Shown here: positions 5,448-12,753 of the stretch, in pieces | How positions within the stretch are numbered: the first letter of the stretch is position 1 | How the letters are laid out: each line of letters begins with the position of its first letter | IMG/VR virus record: IMGVR_UViG_3300045253_000164 | Span: 1 to 26,313 of that record | Length of the DNA: 26,313 nt | Strand: one strand, 5' to 3' | Source of the DNA: a virus | The notes under the pieces: generated by a model | The model's input: only the letters and a program-made list of their open reading frames with translations | Told to the model about the DNA's origin: nothing | Database searches by the model: none | Translations under genes and position numbers: made by a program

Positions 5448-6005
5448 ATGAAAGTATCCGACCAATTTCCGAGCAAGTACCTCCGCGTTGAAGATTTAGA
5501 CGACGCCGACATGACGTTGACCATCAAGCGCGTCACCACGGAGGACTTGGGACAGGGCAACGAAAAGCAACGCAAGATCATCGTCTACTTCCGCGAGTGC
5601 GAGAAGGGGCTTGCCTGCAACAAGACCAACGCCGGCGTCATCGCAAAGCTCTATGGCGACGACACGGATATGTGGCTCGGCAAGCGCATCACGCTCTGGC
5701 CGAACCATGACGTGGAGTTCAAGGGCGAGATCGTCTCGGCGATTCGCGTGCGCAGCAAGGCGCCGGCACCGACAACCAATGGCGCAGCGACGAACGGCAA
5801 CGGCGTACTGACGTTCAAGAACGCTGTCGAGCTGTGCGAGCGCAACGGCATCGCCGTGCAGGAGCTGAAGGACTACCTGAAGTCGTGCGGCGTGAACGGC
5901 TGGACGCCGGACACCGCGGCGCAGTGCTCGGAGCTGACGCAGAAGTTCATCGCGGGGCTGGTCCCGCCCACCACGGACGCCAACGAAGACGTGCAGTTCA
6001 GCTAG
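5448..6005 (+). CDS. Conserved phage protein with SSB-like acidic C-terminal tip (185 aa)
   Basis: The start ATG has a very strong ribosome site. The N-terminal 105 residues are beta-rich (MKVSDQFPSKYLRVEDLDD, MTLTIKRVTTEDLG, KIIVYFRE, LACNKTNAGVIAKLYGDD, WLGKRITLWP) and match my memory of a widespread phage protein that lies near recombination and replication genes. A Thr/Asn/Ala linker leads to a helical segment with LCERNGIAVQELKDYL, a small winged or SAP-like helix pair. The tail ends NEDVQFS, resembling the DDIPF tip of single-strand DNA-binding proteins. An ssDNA-binding accessory role is plausible but unproven. Confidence 0.75.
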   Translation: MKVSDQFPSKYLRVEDLDDADMTLTIKRVTTEDLGQGNEKQRKIIVYFRECEKGLACNKTNAGVIAKLYGDDTDMWLGKRITLWPNHDVEFKGEIVSAIRVRSKAPAPTTNGAATNGNGVLTFKNAVELCERNGIAVQELKDYLKSCGVNGWTPDTAAQCSELTQKFIAGLVPPTTDANEDVQFS

Positions 6006-6008
6006 GCC

Positions 6009-6359
6009 ATGCCCAGCGTCAGCGATACCTACGGCTCGCAGTTGGAGCCCGATCAGCTCTACGCCCAGCTCTGTGCCGCCGGCGAAGCATGGGCCGACCA
6101 CGAAGCTGCCGCATCGTTGCTGGAAGAGACACGGAAAGTCGTGCTCGCCGAGCTGAAGAACCAGAGCGCTGCGAAGAGTGACGCCGCAGCCGAGACGCTG
6201 GCCCTCGCAGACCCAGCGTATCGGCTGCACGTCACCAACATGGTGAACGCTCGGCGCGACGCCAACGTAGCCAAGGTGCGGTACGTGTCGTTGCAGATGT
6301 TGGTGGAGCTGCGACGTAGCCAGGAATCGACACGGCGAGCCGAGATGAAGCTGGTATGA
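6009..6359 (+). CDS. Helical conserved phage protein (116 aa)
   Basis: The gene starts three bases after the previous stop. The product is nearly all helix: YAQLCAAGEAWADHEAAASLLEE, TRKVVLAELKNQ, YRLHVTNMVNARRDANVAKVRY and LRRSQESTRRAEMKLV. From memory it is a recurrent companion of the preceding gene type in phages, with the conserved core V-x-x-MV-x-AR-x-x-AN-x-AKVRY. The function is not known. A coiled-coil partner or scaffold in the replication block is the likeliest inference. It overlaps the next gene by ATGA. Confidence 0.75.
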   Translation: MPSVSDTYGSQLEPDQLYAQLCAAGEAWADHEAAASLLEETRKVVLAELKNQSAAKSDAAAETLALADPAYRLHVTNMVNARRDANVAKVRYVSLQMLVELRRSQESTRRAEMKLV

Positions 6360-6787
6360 GTAACTTGGGTCTGTCGATAGAAAATCGCATCGCCGAAGCC
6401 ACGGCGAACGGCGACGAGCCAATCCGGGGGCAGCAAAACCAACTGCTGCTGGATCTCGACACCGCTGAGGACATTGAGCGTCTAGCAGCACGGCTCGACA
6501 AGCTGCGCGAATTTCTCGCCGTTGAGCAAGTCGATTCGTGGACGTCGCAGTCCGGCAAGGGCCGGCACGTCGTGTTAGCCGTGACGACTGCCCAGCACTT
6601 CAACGGGCGCAATCTGACGGTCCCCGAACAGTTGCTGCTGCAGATGTGGCTGGGCTCCGACCCCCTACGAGAGCTGCTGAGTCTCATGCGGTACTGGCAA
6701 GGCTGTGAGCAGCCGAGCTTGCTGGTGCGCCCGAAGGCAGCGGCGCCAGCGCCGTCACCGACGGCTGAACCCGACATCATCTTTTGA
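6356..6787 (+). CDS. Conserved phage protein, possible miniature primase-fold relative with SSB-like tail (143 aa)
   Basis: ATG 6356 overlaps the preceding stop (ATGA). Three conserved-looking blocks occur in order: LLLDLD (residues 30-35), SGKGRHVVL (66-74) and LGSDPLRELLSLMRY (99-113). They recall motifs I (DxD), II (sxH) and the region around motif III of archaeo-eukaryotic primases, but the protein is less than half the usual size and the last catalytic Asp is not obvious. A Pro/Ala linker then leads to a C-terminal tip EPDIIF, similar to the SSB C-terminal peptide. It is certainly coding; the function is inferred only loosely. Confidence 0.75.
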   Translation: MSNLGLSIENRIAEATANGDEPIRGQQNQLLLDLDTAEDIERLAARLDKLREFLAVEQVDSWTSQSGKGRHVVLAVTTAQHFNGRNLTVPEQLLLQMWLGSDPLRELLSLMRYWQGCEQPSLLVRPKAAAPAPSPTAEPDIIF

Positions 6788-6799
6788 ACGGAGGCACCA

Positions 6800-8275
6800 A
6801 TGCGCGTGAGCAGAATCAATATCAAGAATGTGATGGGCGTTACTGAGCTGGAGATTCAGCCCGGCGTCGTCACGTTAATCTCTGGCCGAAACGGTGCGTC
6901 CAAGACTTCGATCATCGAAGCTGTGCGCTCCGCACTTGGAAAGGGGCATGACGCTACGCTCCTTCGCGCGGGCGAAGAACGCGGCGACGTAGTGCTCGTT
7001 CTCGACGACGGGGCAGTCATCCGCGAGAAGATCACCGCCAAGGCGACTGAACGGAAAGTCGAGCACCCGACCTTCGGCAAGATCAGTAAGCCCGCCGACT
7101 ACCTGTCCAAGCTCATCACCGGCGAAGCCGCCAACCCCGTGGCCCTACTGACCACCAAAGGCCCGGAGCTGACCAAGCTGTTCCTCGAAGCTATCCCGCT
7201 GCACGTCACCTCACAGCAGATCGCCGCGATCACCGGGCAGCCGGGGCACGTCGAGTCCTACCGCTTCCCGTGCGAAACCCAACACGCGCTCGTTGTGTTG
7301 GCTGGTGTCGAGAAGAACCACTTCGACAAGCGTACCGACGTGAATCGGGGACTCAAGGAAAAGCAGGGTGCCATCGAGCAACTGACCGGCACGCTCCCCC
7401 CCATGCCCGAAGGCGGCGGCGATTGGGCGGCGACGGTGGAGGACCTGCAGCAGCAACGGGAAGCGCTGGCCGCACAGCGAGCCACGGCCCTGGCCACGGT
7501 CACCGCCGACACGGAACTGGCAGAGCAACGCCGGACCAACGAGCAGCAACAGGAAGCCCAGCGCATCAAGGCCGACATCACTGCCCGCAAGACCGCCATT
7601 GAGACGGAGTGCAACGCCGCCATCGAGCGCATCAAAGCCGACGCCGCACTGAAGCTGGAGTCGCTGAAAACCGAGCTGGCGCAACGGCTGGCAGAATCCG
7701 CCGACGCCCAGCAGGCGATTGCCGCCAAGGATACCGCCGAGCTGACCGAGCGCCGCGAGAACGTCGAGGCGCAATACCTGCCCCAGCTGGTGGAGCTGGA
7801 CCAGCGGCTGGCCGAAGCCTCAGCGAATCTCGAGCAGCAGAACCGCGCCCAAGGGCAACGCGACCTGGTCGCGCAGTACGCCGCCGACGCTGCGACGCTC
7901 GACGCGCAACGCACGAAGCTCACCGAGGTCATCGAAGGCATCCGGGCGTTGACGGTATCGCTGACGGCCAACCTGCCCATCAAGGGCGTGGAGATTGTCG
8001 ACGGTGAAGTGCGAGTGGATGGCGTGCCCTGGAATCGCGTGAATACCGCAAAAAGGATCCAGCTCGCCGTTGAAGTCGCCAAGCTGCACGCGGGGACACT
8101 CGGGCTGCTGCTCGTCGATGGGCTGGAGAATCTGGACCCGCCGACGTTCACCGCGTTCTGCAAGGAGATCGAAGCGTCGGGCTGCCAGCTCATCGGCGCC
8201 CGCGTGACGGAAGGGCCGTTGCGGGTGGAGTCGCATCAGGCGCCTGTCGGCGATGATGCAGGCGTGACGTTCTAG
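6800..8275 (+). CDS. SMC/Rad50-like ATPase (491 aa)
   Basis: GGAGGCACC precedes ATG 6800. The N-terminus is that of RecF/Rad50/SbcC-type ATPases (MRVSRINIKNVMGVTELEI) with a P-loop GRNGASKT at residues 29-36, where the usual second Gly of GxGK is Ser. A coiled coil spans about residues 190-370, rich in Glu, Gln, Ala and Lys. The C-terminal ATPase half has AKRIQLAVEVAKL (417-429) where the ABC signature helix should be, and Walker B LLLVDGLENLD at about 436-446. It is shorter than SbcC and lacks a visible zinc hook. It probably acts in phage DNA recombination or end processing; no partner nuclease is adjacent. Confidence 0.88.
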   Translation: MRVSRINIKNVMGVTELEIQPGVVTLISGRNGASKTSIIEAVRSALGKGHDATLLRAGEERGDVVLVLDDGAVIREKITAKATERKVEHPTFGKISKPADYLSKLITGEAANPVALLTTKGPELTKLFLEAIPLHVTSQQIAAITGQPGHVESYRFPCETQHALVVLAGVEKNHFDKRTDVNRGLKEKQGAIEQLTGTLPPMPEGGGDWAATVEDLQQQREALAAQRATALATVTADTELAEQRRTNEQQQEAQRIKADITARKTAIETECNAAIERIKADAALKLESLKTELAQRLAESADAQQAIAAKDTAELTERRENVEAQYLPQLVELDQRLAEASANLEQQNRAQGQRDLVAQYAADAATLDAQRTKLTEVIEGIRALTVSLTANLPIKGVEIVDGEVRVDGVPWNRVNTAKRIQLAVEVAKLHAGTLGLLLVDGLENLDPPTFTAFCKEIEASGCQLIGARVTEGPLRVESHQAPVGDDAGVTF

Positions 8276-8309
8276 TCGAGCGCGAGCGCAAAGGAGGGGT
8301 GTGGTGGGG

Positions 8310-9962
8310 ATGAACGTCGATGGTCTCATTGTGGATCTCTTCGCCGGCGGCGGCGGCGCGAGCGTGGGCATCGAAGCCGCGATCGGTCGCCCCGTCGACC
8401 TGGCGATCAATCACGACAAGGTCGCCATGGCCGTGCACAAGGCGAACCATCCGACGACGCAGCACCTGCCATCCGACATCTGGGAGGTTCGCCCGGAGGA
8501 TGCCACGCGCGGCCAGCCCGTCGATCTGCTCTGGGCCAGCCCGGACTGCACGCACTTCTCGGTCGCAAAGGGCGGCAAACCGCGCAAGCAGAAGATTCGC
8601 TCGCTCGCCTGGGCTGTCGTTCGTTGGGCGAAGGCGGTGCGCCCGCGCGTGATCTTCCTGGAAAACGTCAGCGAGTTTCGCGGATGGGGGCCGCTTGGTC
8701 CTGACGACAAACCCGACAAGAAGCGGATGGGCGAGACGTTCAAGCGGTGGAAGGCCAAGCTCGAACGCCTCGGCTACGACGTCGATTACCGCATCCTCGA
8801 CGCGTCGCTGTACGGCGCACCGACCCGCCGGCGCCGCTTGTTTCTCGTCGCGCGATGCGATGGGGAGGCGATCTGCTGGCCGGATCCCACGCACGGGCCG
8901 GGCAAGTTGCCGTTCCACACCGCGGCGGAGTGCATCGACTGGTCGATCCCGTGCCCGTCGATCTTCGACCGCAAGAAGCCGCTCGCGGAGAAGACGCTCT
9001 GGCGCATCGCGCAAGGGATTCGGCGTTTCGTGCTGGAGAACCCGGCGCCGTTCATCGTCAAGTTTCGCGGGAACTCCAGCGGCGCGGACATTGATGAACC
9101 GCTGCCGACCATCACTTCCGGTGCTGGGTCGCGGCGGCCGGCTGGGGCCGCGCACGCCCTTGGGATCGTCACCCCCAGCATCGTCAAGGTGAACTACGGC
9201 AAGCAGGAGGCGCGCGGCGAGGCAATCACCGAACCGCTGACCACGGTCACCGCAACTCAGCGCGGCCATGCACTCGTCGCGCCCACGCTGGTACAGACCA
9301 GCTACGGCGAACGGAAGGGGCAACGGCCGCGCTATCTGGACCTGCACCAGCCACTCGGCACCGTCGTGGCCGGCGGCCAGAAGCACGCGCTGGTCTCGAC
9401 CTTTCTGGCGAAGCACTTCGGCGGGCACATGACACCGGGCGCGCCCCTGGAGAAGCCCCTCGATACCGTCACCGCGCGCGACCACCATGCACTGGCTGCC
9501 GCGACGCTGGTGAAGTTCCGCGGCAACGAAGCGAATGGGCACCCCGGCTGCGCACCGGTCGATGAGCCGATGCCGACGCTCACGGCACACGGTACTCATA
9601 TCGCCGAGGTGCGCGCGTTCCTGACTGCGTACTACGGAGCCGACGGCACCGGGGGGCAGGAGCTGCTAGAGCCGCTGCGCACCATTACCACCAAGCACCG
9701 GCTCGGCTTGGTCACGATCGAGGGCACCGACTACCAGATCGTCGACATCGGCATGCGCATGTTGCAGCCGCACGAGTTGCTCCGCGCGCAGTTCGGGCGC
9801 TTCGCCGCCGGCTACGATCTCTCAGCCGCGGTCGGCAAACGCGGCAAGCGGACGCAAGAAGCGCAGGTGCGGCTGATCGGCAATAGCGTGTGCCCCGAAG
9901 TTGCCGAAGCCGTGATCGCAGCGAATCTGCCGACCGATGAAGCGAAGAGATATGCAGCCTAA
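8310..9962 (+). CDS. DNA (cytosine-5) methyltransferase, orphan phage type (550 aa)
   Basis: It transfers a methyl group from SAM to C5 of cytosine in a specific DNA sequence. Motif I is DLFAGGGG (from D9), motif IV SPDCTHFS (catalytic C80, with PDC instead of PC), motif VI ENV (118-120), motif VIII RRRRLFLVA (173-181) and motif X GNSV (524-527). Between VIII and IX the target-recognition region is long (about 262-470) and contains six degenerate copies of a unit centred on EPLxTVTA. GTG 8301 and GTG 8304 are in-frame alternative starts; ATG 8310 lies 12 bases from AAGGAGG. No restriction gene is nearby, so protection against host restriction is the likely role. Confidence 0.93.
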   Translation: MNVDGLIVDLFAGGGGASVGIEAAIGRPVDLAINHDKVAMAVHKANHPTTQHLPSDIWEVRPEDATRGQPVDLLWASPDCTHFSVAKGGKPRKQKIRSLAWAVVRWAKAVRPRVIFLENVSEFRGWGPLGPDDKPDKKRMGETFKRWKAKLERLGYDVDYRILDASLYGAPTRRRRLFLVARCDGEAICWPDPTHGPGKLPFHTAAECIDWSIPCPSIFDRKKPLAEKTLWRIAQGIRRFVLENPAPFIVKFRGNSSGADIDEPLPTITSGAGSRRPAGAAHALGIVTPSIVKVNYGKQEARGEAITEPLTTVTATQRGHALVAPTLVQTSYGERKGQRPRYLDLHQPLGTVVAGGQKHALVSTFLAKHFGGHMTPGAPLEKPLDTVTARDHHALAAATLVKFRGNEANGHPGCAPVDEPMPTLTAHGTHIAEVRAFLTAYYGADGTGGQELLEPLRTITTKHRLGLVTIEGTDYQIVDIGMRMLQPHELLRAQFGRFAAGYDLSAAVGKRGKRTQEAQVRLIGNSVCPEVAEAVIAANLPTDEAKRYAA

Positions 9963-9977
9963 CCCACAGGAGGACCC

Positions 9978-10235
9978 ATGCTCGACCTCGACCCCAAGTA
10001 CACCCTGACCGGCGCCGGCAGCTGCATCGCCACGGTCACCGACGGCAGCCTCGTCGATGATGCCATTATCTTCCGCGCCCAGGACAACGCCTTCGCTGCG
10101 GCACTCCCCGGTTACCTAGCCATGTGCAAGGCCTTGGGCTGCAGCGACGATCATCTCAAGGGCGTGGAGACGTTGATTGACCGGGTGACTGTCTGGCGAC
10201 AGGAGCACCCAGAGCGCTGCAAGGTGCCGGATTGA
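9978..10235 (+). CDS. Conserved small phage protein (85 aa)
   Basis: ACAGGAGGA precedes ATG 9978. The product pattern, DDAIIFRAQDNAFAAALPGYLAMCKALGCSDDH, then GVETLIDRVTVWRQEHPERCKV, matches a small protein I recall from many phage and prophage early regions (core IxFRAxD-x-AxxxxLxxY). A beta hairpin is followed by two helices. Function is unknown. It is coupled to the downstream ASCH gene through TGATG. Confidence 0.8.
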   Translation: MLDLDPKYTLTGAGSCIATVTDGSLVDDAIIFRAQDNAFAAALPGYLAMCKALGCSDDHLKGVETLIDRVTVWRQEHPERCKVPD

Positions 10236-10672
10236 TGCGCGCCCTTAGTCTCACCGAGCCCTTTGCGACGCTGGTCGCGATCGGCGCCAAGTGCTGGGAG
10301 ACCCGCCAGTGGCGCGGCCCATATCGCGGGCCGATCGCGATCCACGCGGCGAAACGCTTCCCGCCGGAGTGTCGCGGGCTCTGTGAGGGCGAGCCCTTCA
10401 AGACCGCACTCGGTGGCGCGCGGTTTGGGCACCTCGGCCACATCATCGCCATCGCCGAGCTGACCGACATGGTCCGCATCACCGACGCCAACGCACCGGA
10501 CGAACCCGAGCGCAGCTTCGGCGACTACACACCCGGCCGCTTCATGTGGCGGCTCGACCACGTGCGCCGGCTGCCGACGCCGATCGCGTGCAAGGGCGCA
10601 CTGGGGCTGTGGGTGGTGCCAGCGGAAACACTCGCGCTCATCAACGACCAACTGGAGAGGGGAGGATTGTAG
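10235..10672 (+). CDS. ASCH-domain protein (145 aa)
   Basis: The start is ATG 10235, sharing its A with the previous TGA. Residues 1-40 carry the ASCH signature: ALSLTEPFATLVAIGAK, ETRQW, GPIAIHAAK. A later HIIAIAELTDMVRI block and the closing LPTPIACKGALGLWVVP follow. ASCH domains are PUA-like beta barrels that bind RNA or modified nucleotides; phage copies of about 140 residues are common and poorly characterised. Its position beside a DNA methyltransferase suggests, but does not prove, a link to modified bases. Confidence 0.88.
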   Translation: MRALSLTEPFATLVAIGAKCWETRQWRGPYRGPIAIHAAKRFPPECRGLCEGEPFKTALGGARFGHLGHIIAIAELTDMVRITDANAPDEPERSFGDYTPGRFMWRLDHVRRLPTPIACKGALGLWVVPAETLALINDQLERGGL

Positions 10673-10675
10673 ACA

Positions 10676-11197
10676 ATGCCGACGACGTACGAAGCCTGCG
10701 GAGATGACGTCAACGACCTGATCGCGCAGGTAATGGCGAAACACCATGGCGAACTGCTGCGGCTCGAAACCACGGTGGCCGCGGTGTTCGTGTCGAAGAC
10801 GGACAAGGACGGTGCCTCCGAGATCGGTTTGAAGCGCAACGGTCTGCCAGCGGCGGCAAAGATCGGTATCACCCCGCTCGCCGATCGCGCCCGCGGCATG
10901 GCCGATGCGAAGCTGACGATCGACGACTACGCCTGGCGGCGGCTGAACGAGAATCAACGCGCTGCGCTGATCGACCACGAGCTGCAACACCTGGAGCCGA
11001 ACCCCAAGGAAGACGAGGACGGCAACACGGAAGAGAGCGACGATCTCGGTCGTCCGCGCCTGAAGCTGCGGCCACACGATTGGGAGTTGGCCGGCTTTCA
11101 GGCTGTCGTGGAGCGTCATGGCGAGAGCGCGATCGAGGCGCTGGAGGTCGCGCGGTTCCGGGCCACCTTCAGTCAGCTGAACCTCTTCCCGGCGTGA
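10676..11197 (+). CDS. Putative phage metallopeptidase (HELQH, 173 aa)
   Basis: GAGGGGAGG precedes ATG 10676. Residues 101-105 are HELQH, an HExxH zinc site, followed by an acidic stretch and then LKLRPHDWELAGFQAVVERHG (H134, D135), which fits the putative phage metallopeptidase family (PhageMetallopep, as I recall it). The upstream segment holds MADAKLTIDDYAWRRL. It is likely a small cytoplasmic zincin. Its substrate is unknown, and deubiquitin-like or anti-defence roles are speculation. Confidence 0.87.
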   Translation: MPTTYEACGDDVNDLIAQVMAKHHGELLRLETTVAAVFVSKTDKDGASEIGLKRNGLPAAAKIGITPLADRARGMADAKLTIDDYAWRRLNENQRAALIDHELQHLEPNPKEDEDGNTEESDDLGRPRLKLRPHDWELAGFQAVVERHGESAIEALEVARFRATFSQLNLFPA

Positions 11198-11203
11198 CCC
11201 CTG

Positions 11204-11557
11204 ATGGCCGTCAGTCTCGCCTCGCTCCGCGCCCTCAGCGCCGCCCGCATCCGCGAGCGCGATCTACAGGAGTGTCTGCGGCAGCTCTGCAAGACGCACC
11301 GGTGGAAGTACTACCACACGCACCGCTCGCAACATTCCCCGGCGGGATTTCCCGACACGGTTGCGCTCCCGCCACTGCGGACGGTCTACGCCGAGCTGAA
11401 GCGCGAGCATGAAGAGCCGAGCGAGGACCAGCGCGAGTGGCTGTGGGCGCTCGCCGAGCGCGGCCACGAAGTCTACCTGTGGCGGCCGTCGCATTGGCTC
11501 GCCGGCACGATCGAGATGACGTTGCGACATGGGCCCGACCGGGCGGCGTGGCGATGA
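11204..11557 (+). CDS. VRR-NUC domain nuclease (117 aa)
   Basis: VRR-NUC proteins are PD-(D/E)xK-type nucleases, often structure-specific. This short stand-alone copy has the expected order: ERDLQECL helix (E23), AGFPDTVAL (catalytic D51), AELKRE (E64, K66) and then PSEDQREWLWAL (Q76) with EVYLWRPS. Phage copies of this size usually act in recombination or Holliday-type junction processing. It starts at ATG 11204, seven bases after the previous stop. Biochemical specificity cannot be read from sequence. Confidence 0.88.
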   Translation: MAVSLASLRALSAARIRERDLQECLRQLCKTHRWKYYHTHRSQHSPAGFPDTVALPPLRTVYAELKREHEEPSEDQREWLWALAERGHEVYLWRPSHWLAGTIEMTLRHGPDRAAWR

Positions 11558-11608
11558 CAACGACTCAAAGGCAGCCGATGGCGAGGCGGCAGAAGGAGGT
11601 GTTGACGT

Positions 11609-11959
11609 GTGGTCTGGATAGGAGTGGGAGGCGTCGCATTCGCGGCATGGGTGATCCTGGCGCTCTGGAGAATAGAGCGCGGGCAACGGCAGTTACTACG
11701 TCTCGCACAGGCGAGCCAAACCCTGATCGAAGGAGAACGGATGGACCTCGCAACAATTCAACAGAAGGTGAACGACTTGACGACCGTCGAGGAGTCCGCC
11801 GAAACGCTGCTCGGCGAACTGTCGACCGAGTTGAAGGCAGCGCTGGCGAACAACGACCAAGCGGCGCTGCAAGACATCGCCGACAAGCTCGACGCCGGGA
11901 AGGCTGGGCTCGCGGCGGCCGTGGCAGCGAACACACTGACGGCGCAACCGGCGGCGTAA
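11609..11959 (+). CDS. Membrane-anchored helical protein with possible internal start (116 or 72 aa)
   Basis: The long form starts at GTG 11609, with GGAGG (11595-11599) nine bases upstream. It has one membrane helix, WIGVGGVAFAAWVILALW, then a basic helix. Residue 45 is ATG 11741, with its own AAGGAG (11730-11735) at ideal spacing; from there the 72-residue product resembles small helical phage proteins with VEESAETLLGELSTELKAAL. Two products from one frame, one membrane-bound and one soluble, is therefore a real possibility. If only one start is used, the internal one is the better supported. Confidence 0.65.
   Translation: MVWIGVGGVAFAAWVILALWRIERGQRQLLRLAQASQTLIEGERMDLATIQQKVNDLTTVEESAETLLGELSTELKAALANNDQAALQDIADKLDAGKAGLAAAVAANTLTAQPAA
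11730..11743 (+). promoter_or_regulatory. Internal ribosome site and start codon
   Basis: AAGGAG (11730-11735), five bases, then ATG (11741-11743) lie inside the frame that begins at GTG 11609. The signal is as strong as that of neighbouring genes, so initiation here is expected. Confidence 0.6.
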
Positions 11960-12129
11960 CCGAGTTGGGAGCCCTGTCGACGAACCGCGTTAGAACGTAC
12001 GAGTTCAAGGGTGAGGGACTGGCCCCAGGGCCGCAGCGGTCCTCACCCGGCCAGCGGCAGGAACGGGACGGCTGTAATGGTGCAGCCGTCCTGACTCCCG
12101 CTTTTCACGGCAAAGGAGAGGTTGAACCC
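11960..12129 (+). other. Structured intergenic region (nested hairpins)
   Basis: No good small gene is visible. GGGTGAGG (12009-12016) pairs with CCTCACCC (12041-12048), extended by AC/GT across one bulged G, and its loop contains a smaller GGCC-CCAG-GGCC hairpin (12021-12032). A second hairpin pairs GGACGGCTG (12066-12074) with CAGCCGTCC (12083-12091) around an 8-base loop. A short CTTTTC follows at about 12100. This may be an RNA regulatory or processing element, or a weak terminator. A ribosome site (AAAGGAGAGG) lies just before ATG 12130. Confidence 0.6.
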
Positions 12130-12540
12130 ATGACGAAGGAAGAGCTGGCAGCGCAACTTAACGGCCGCACCATTGGTCAGGAAATCACGGACGATGAAGC
12201 AGCCGCAGCGAAGGCCGCCGGGCTGGTTGTTGTGTTCGGTGCCTCCGATGACCTCATGGAATTCAGGGGCGCGATCGAGGACGAGGCCGGAGCGTATGAC
12301 GGTGGCGAAGCACAGGTGGACGCCAAGGGATTGCTCCCGGATCGGGGGAGCATCGACGATGATGACCGCCTGGAGGACTTCTTCATGCGTCGCAAGACGG
12401 CGCAGAAGATCGAGGCGCACTGGTGCAAGGCGCCTCCGTTCGCTTGGACTTTCTCGACAGAGATCCCGCACGCCACCTTCACCATCGTCGAGGACGGCGA
12501 CCCGTGGTGCCAGGGCATCGTGTTCGAGTTGCCGAAGTGA
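12130..12540 (+). CDS. Conserved phage protein, MTKEELAAQLNGR family (136 aa)
   Basis: AAAGGAGAGG precedes ATG 12130. The sequence (TKEELAAQLNGRTIGQEI, AAGLVVVFGASDDLMEFRG, DEAGAYDGGEAQVDAKGLLP, FFMRRKTAQKIEAHWC, WTFSTEIPHATFTIVEDG, WCQGIVFEL) matches a very widespread phage/prophage protein that I recall strongly. Its function is unknown. The fold seems alpha/beta with a conserved FGASDDLMEFRG block. The frame is open far upstream, but nothing before 12130 has coding character. The next gene overlaps by GTGA. Confidence 0.88.
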   Translation: MTKEELAAQLNGRTIGQEITDDEAAAAKAAGLVVVFGASDDLMEFRGAIEDEAGAYDGGEAQVDAKGLLPDRGSIDDDDRLEDFFMRRKTAQKIEAHWCKAPPFAWTFSTEIPHATFTIVEDGDPWCQGIVFELPK

Positions 12541-12752
12541 CCTGCACCATCTGTCACACCGAAGGCCAAGACCACGCCACCGCCTTGGGCTGCGTAGAGT
12601 ACCTGACGGGGCTGCTTGCTACCATGCGCGCTGACGCCACGGCGGCTGAACGGGAGCGCTGCGCAAAGGTCGCGCTCGAATGGGAGAAGGGCGGCGACCT
12701 GATGCAGAAGCTGACCGCTGGCAAGATCGCGACCGCGATTCGGAACGGGTGA
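12537..12752 (+). CDS. Conserved small phage protein with N-terminal CxxC (71 aa, GTG start)
   Basis: I start it at GTG 12537, in GTGA overlap with the preceding gene, because the sequence before it is a shadow of that gene. The product begins MTCTICHTEGQ and continues as helices (RADATAAERERCAKVALEWEKG, AGKIATAIRNG). The AERERCA-x-VA block is common in small phage proteins. The function is unknown. Confidence 0.75.
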   Translation: MTCTICHTEGQDHATALGCVEYLTGLLATMRADATAAERERCAKVALEWEKGGDLMQKLTAGKIATAIRNG

Positions 12753-12753
12753 G

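Noticed and set aside
8190-9599. 469-codon leftward open frame opposite the methyltransferase
   Set aside because: The plus strand encodes all catalytic motifs of the methyltransferase; the antisense translation shows no domain and unusual Arg/Leu content.
11437-12540. 367-codon frame read as one long gene
   Set aside because: Only the part from 12130 resembles a known phage protein and it has its own ribosome site; the upstream part is out-of-frame shadow of the VRR nuclease and the gene at 11609.
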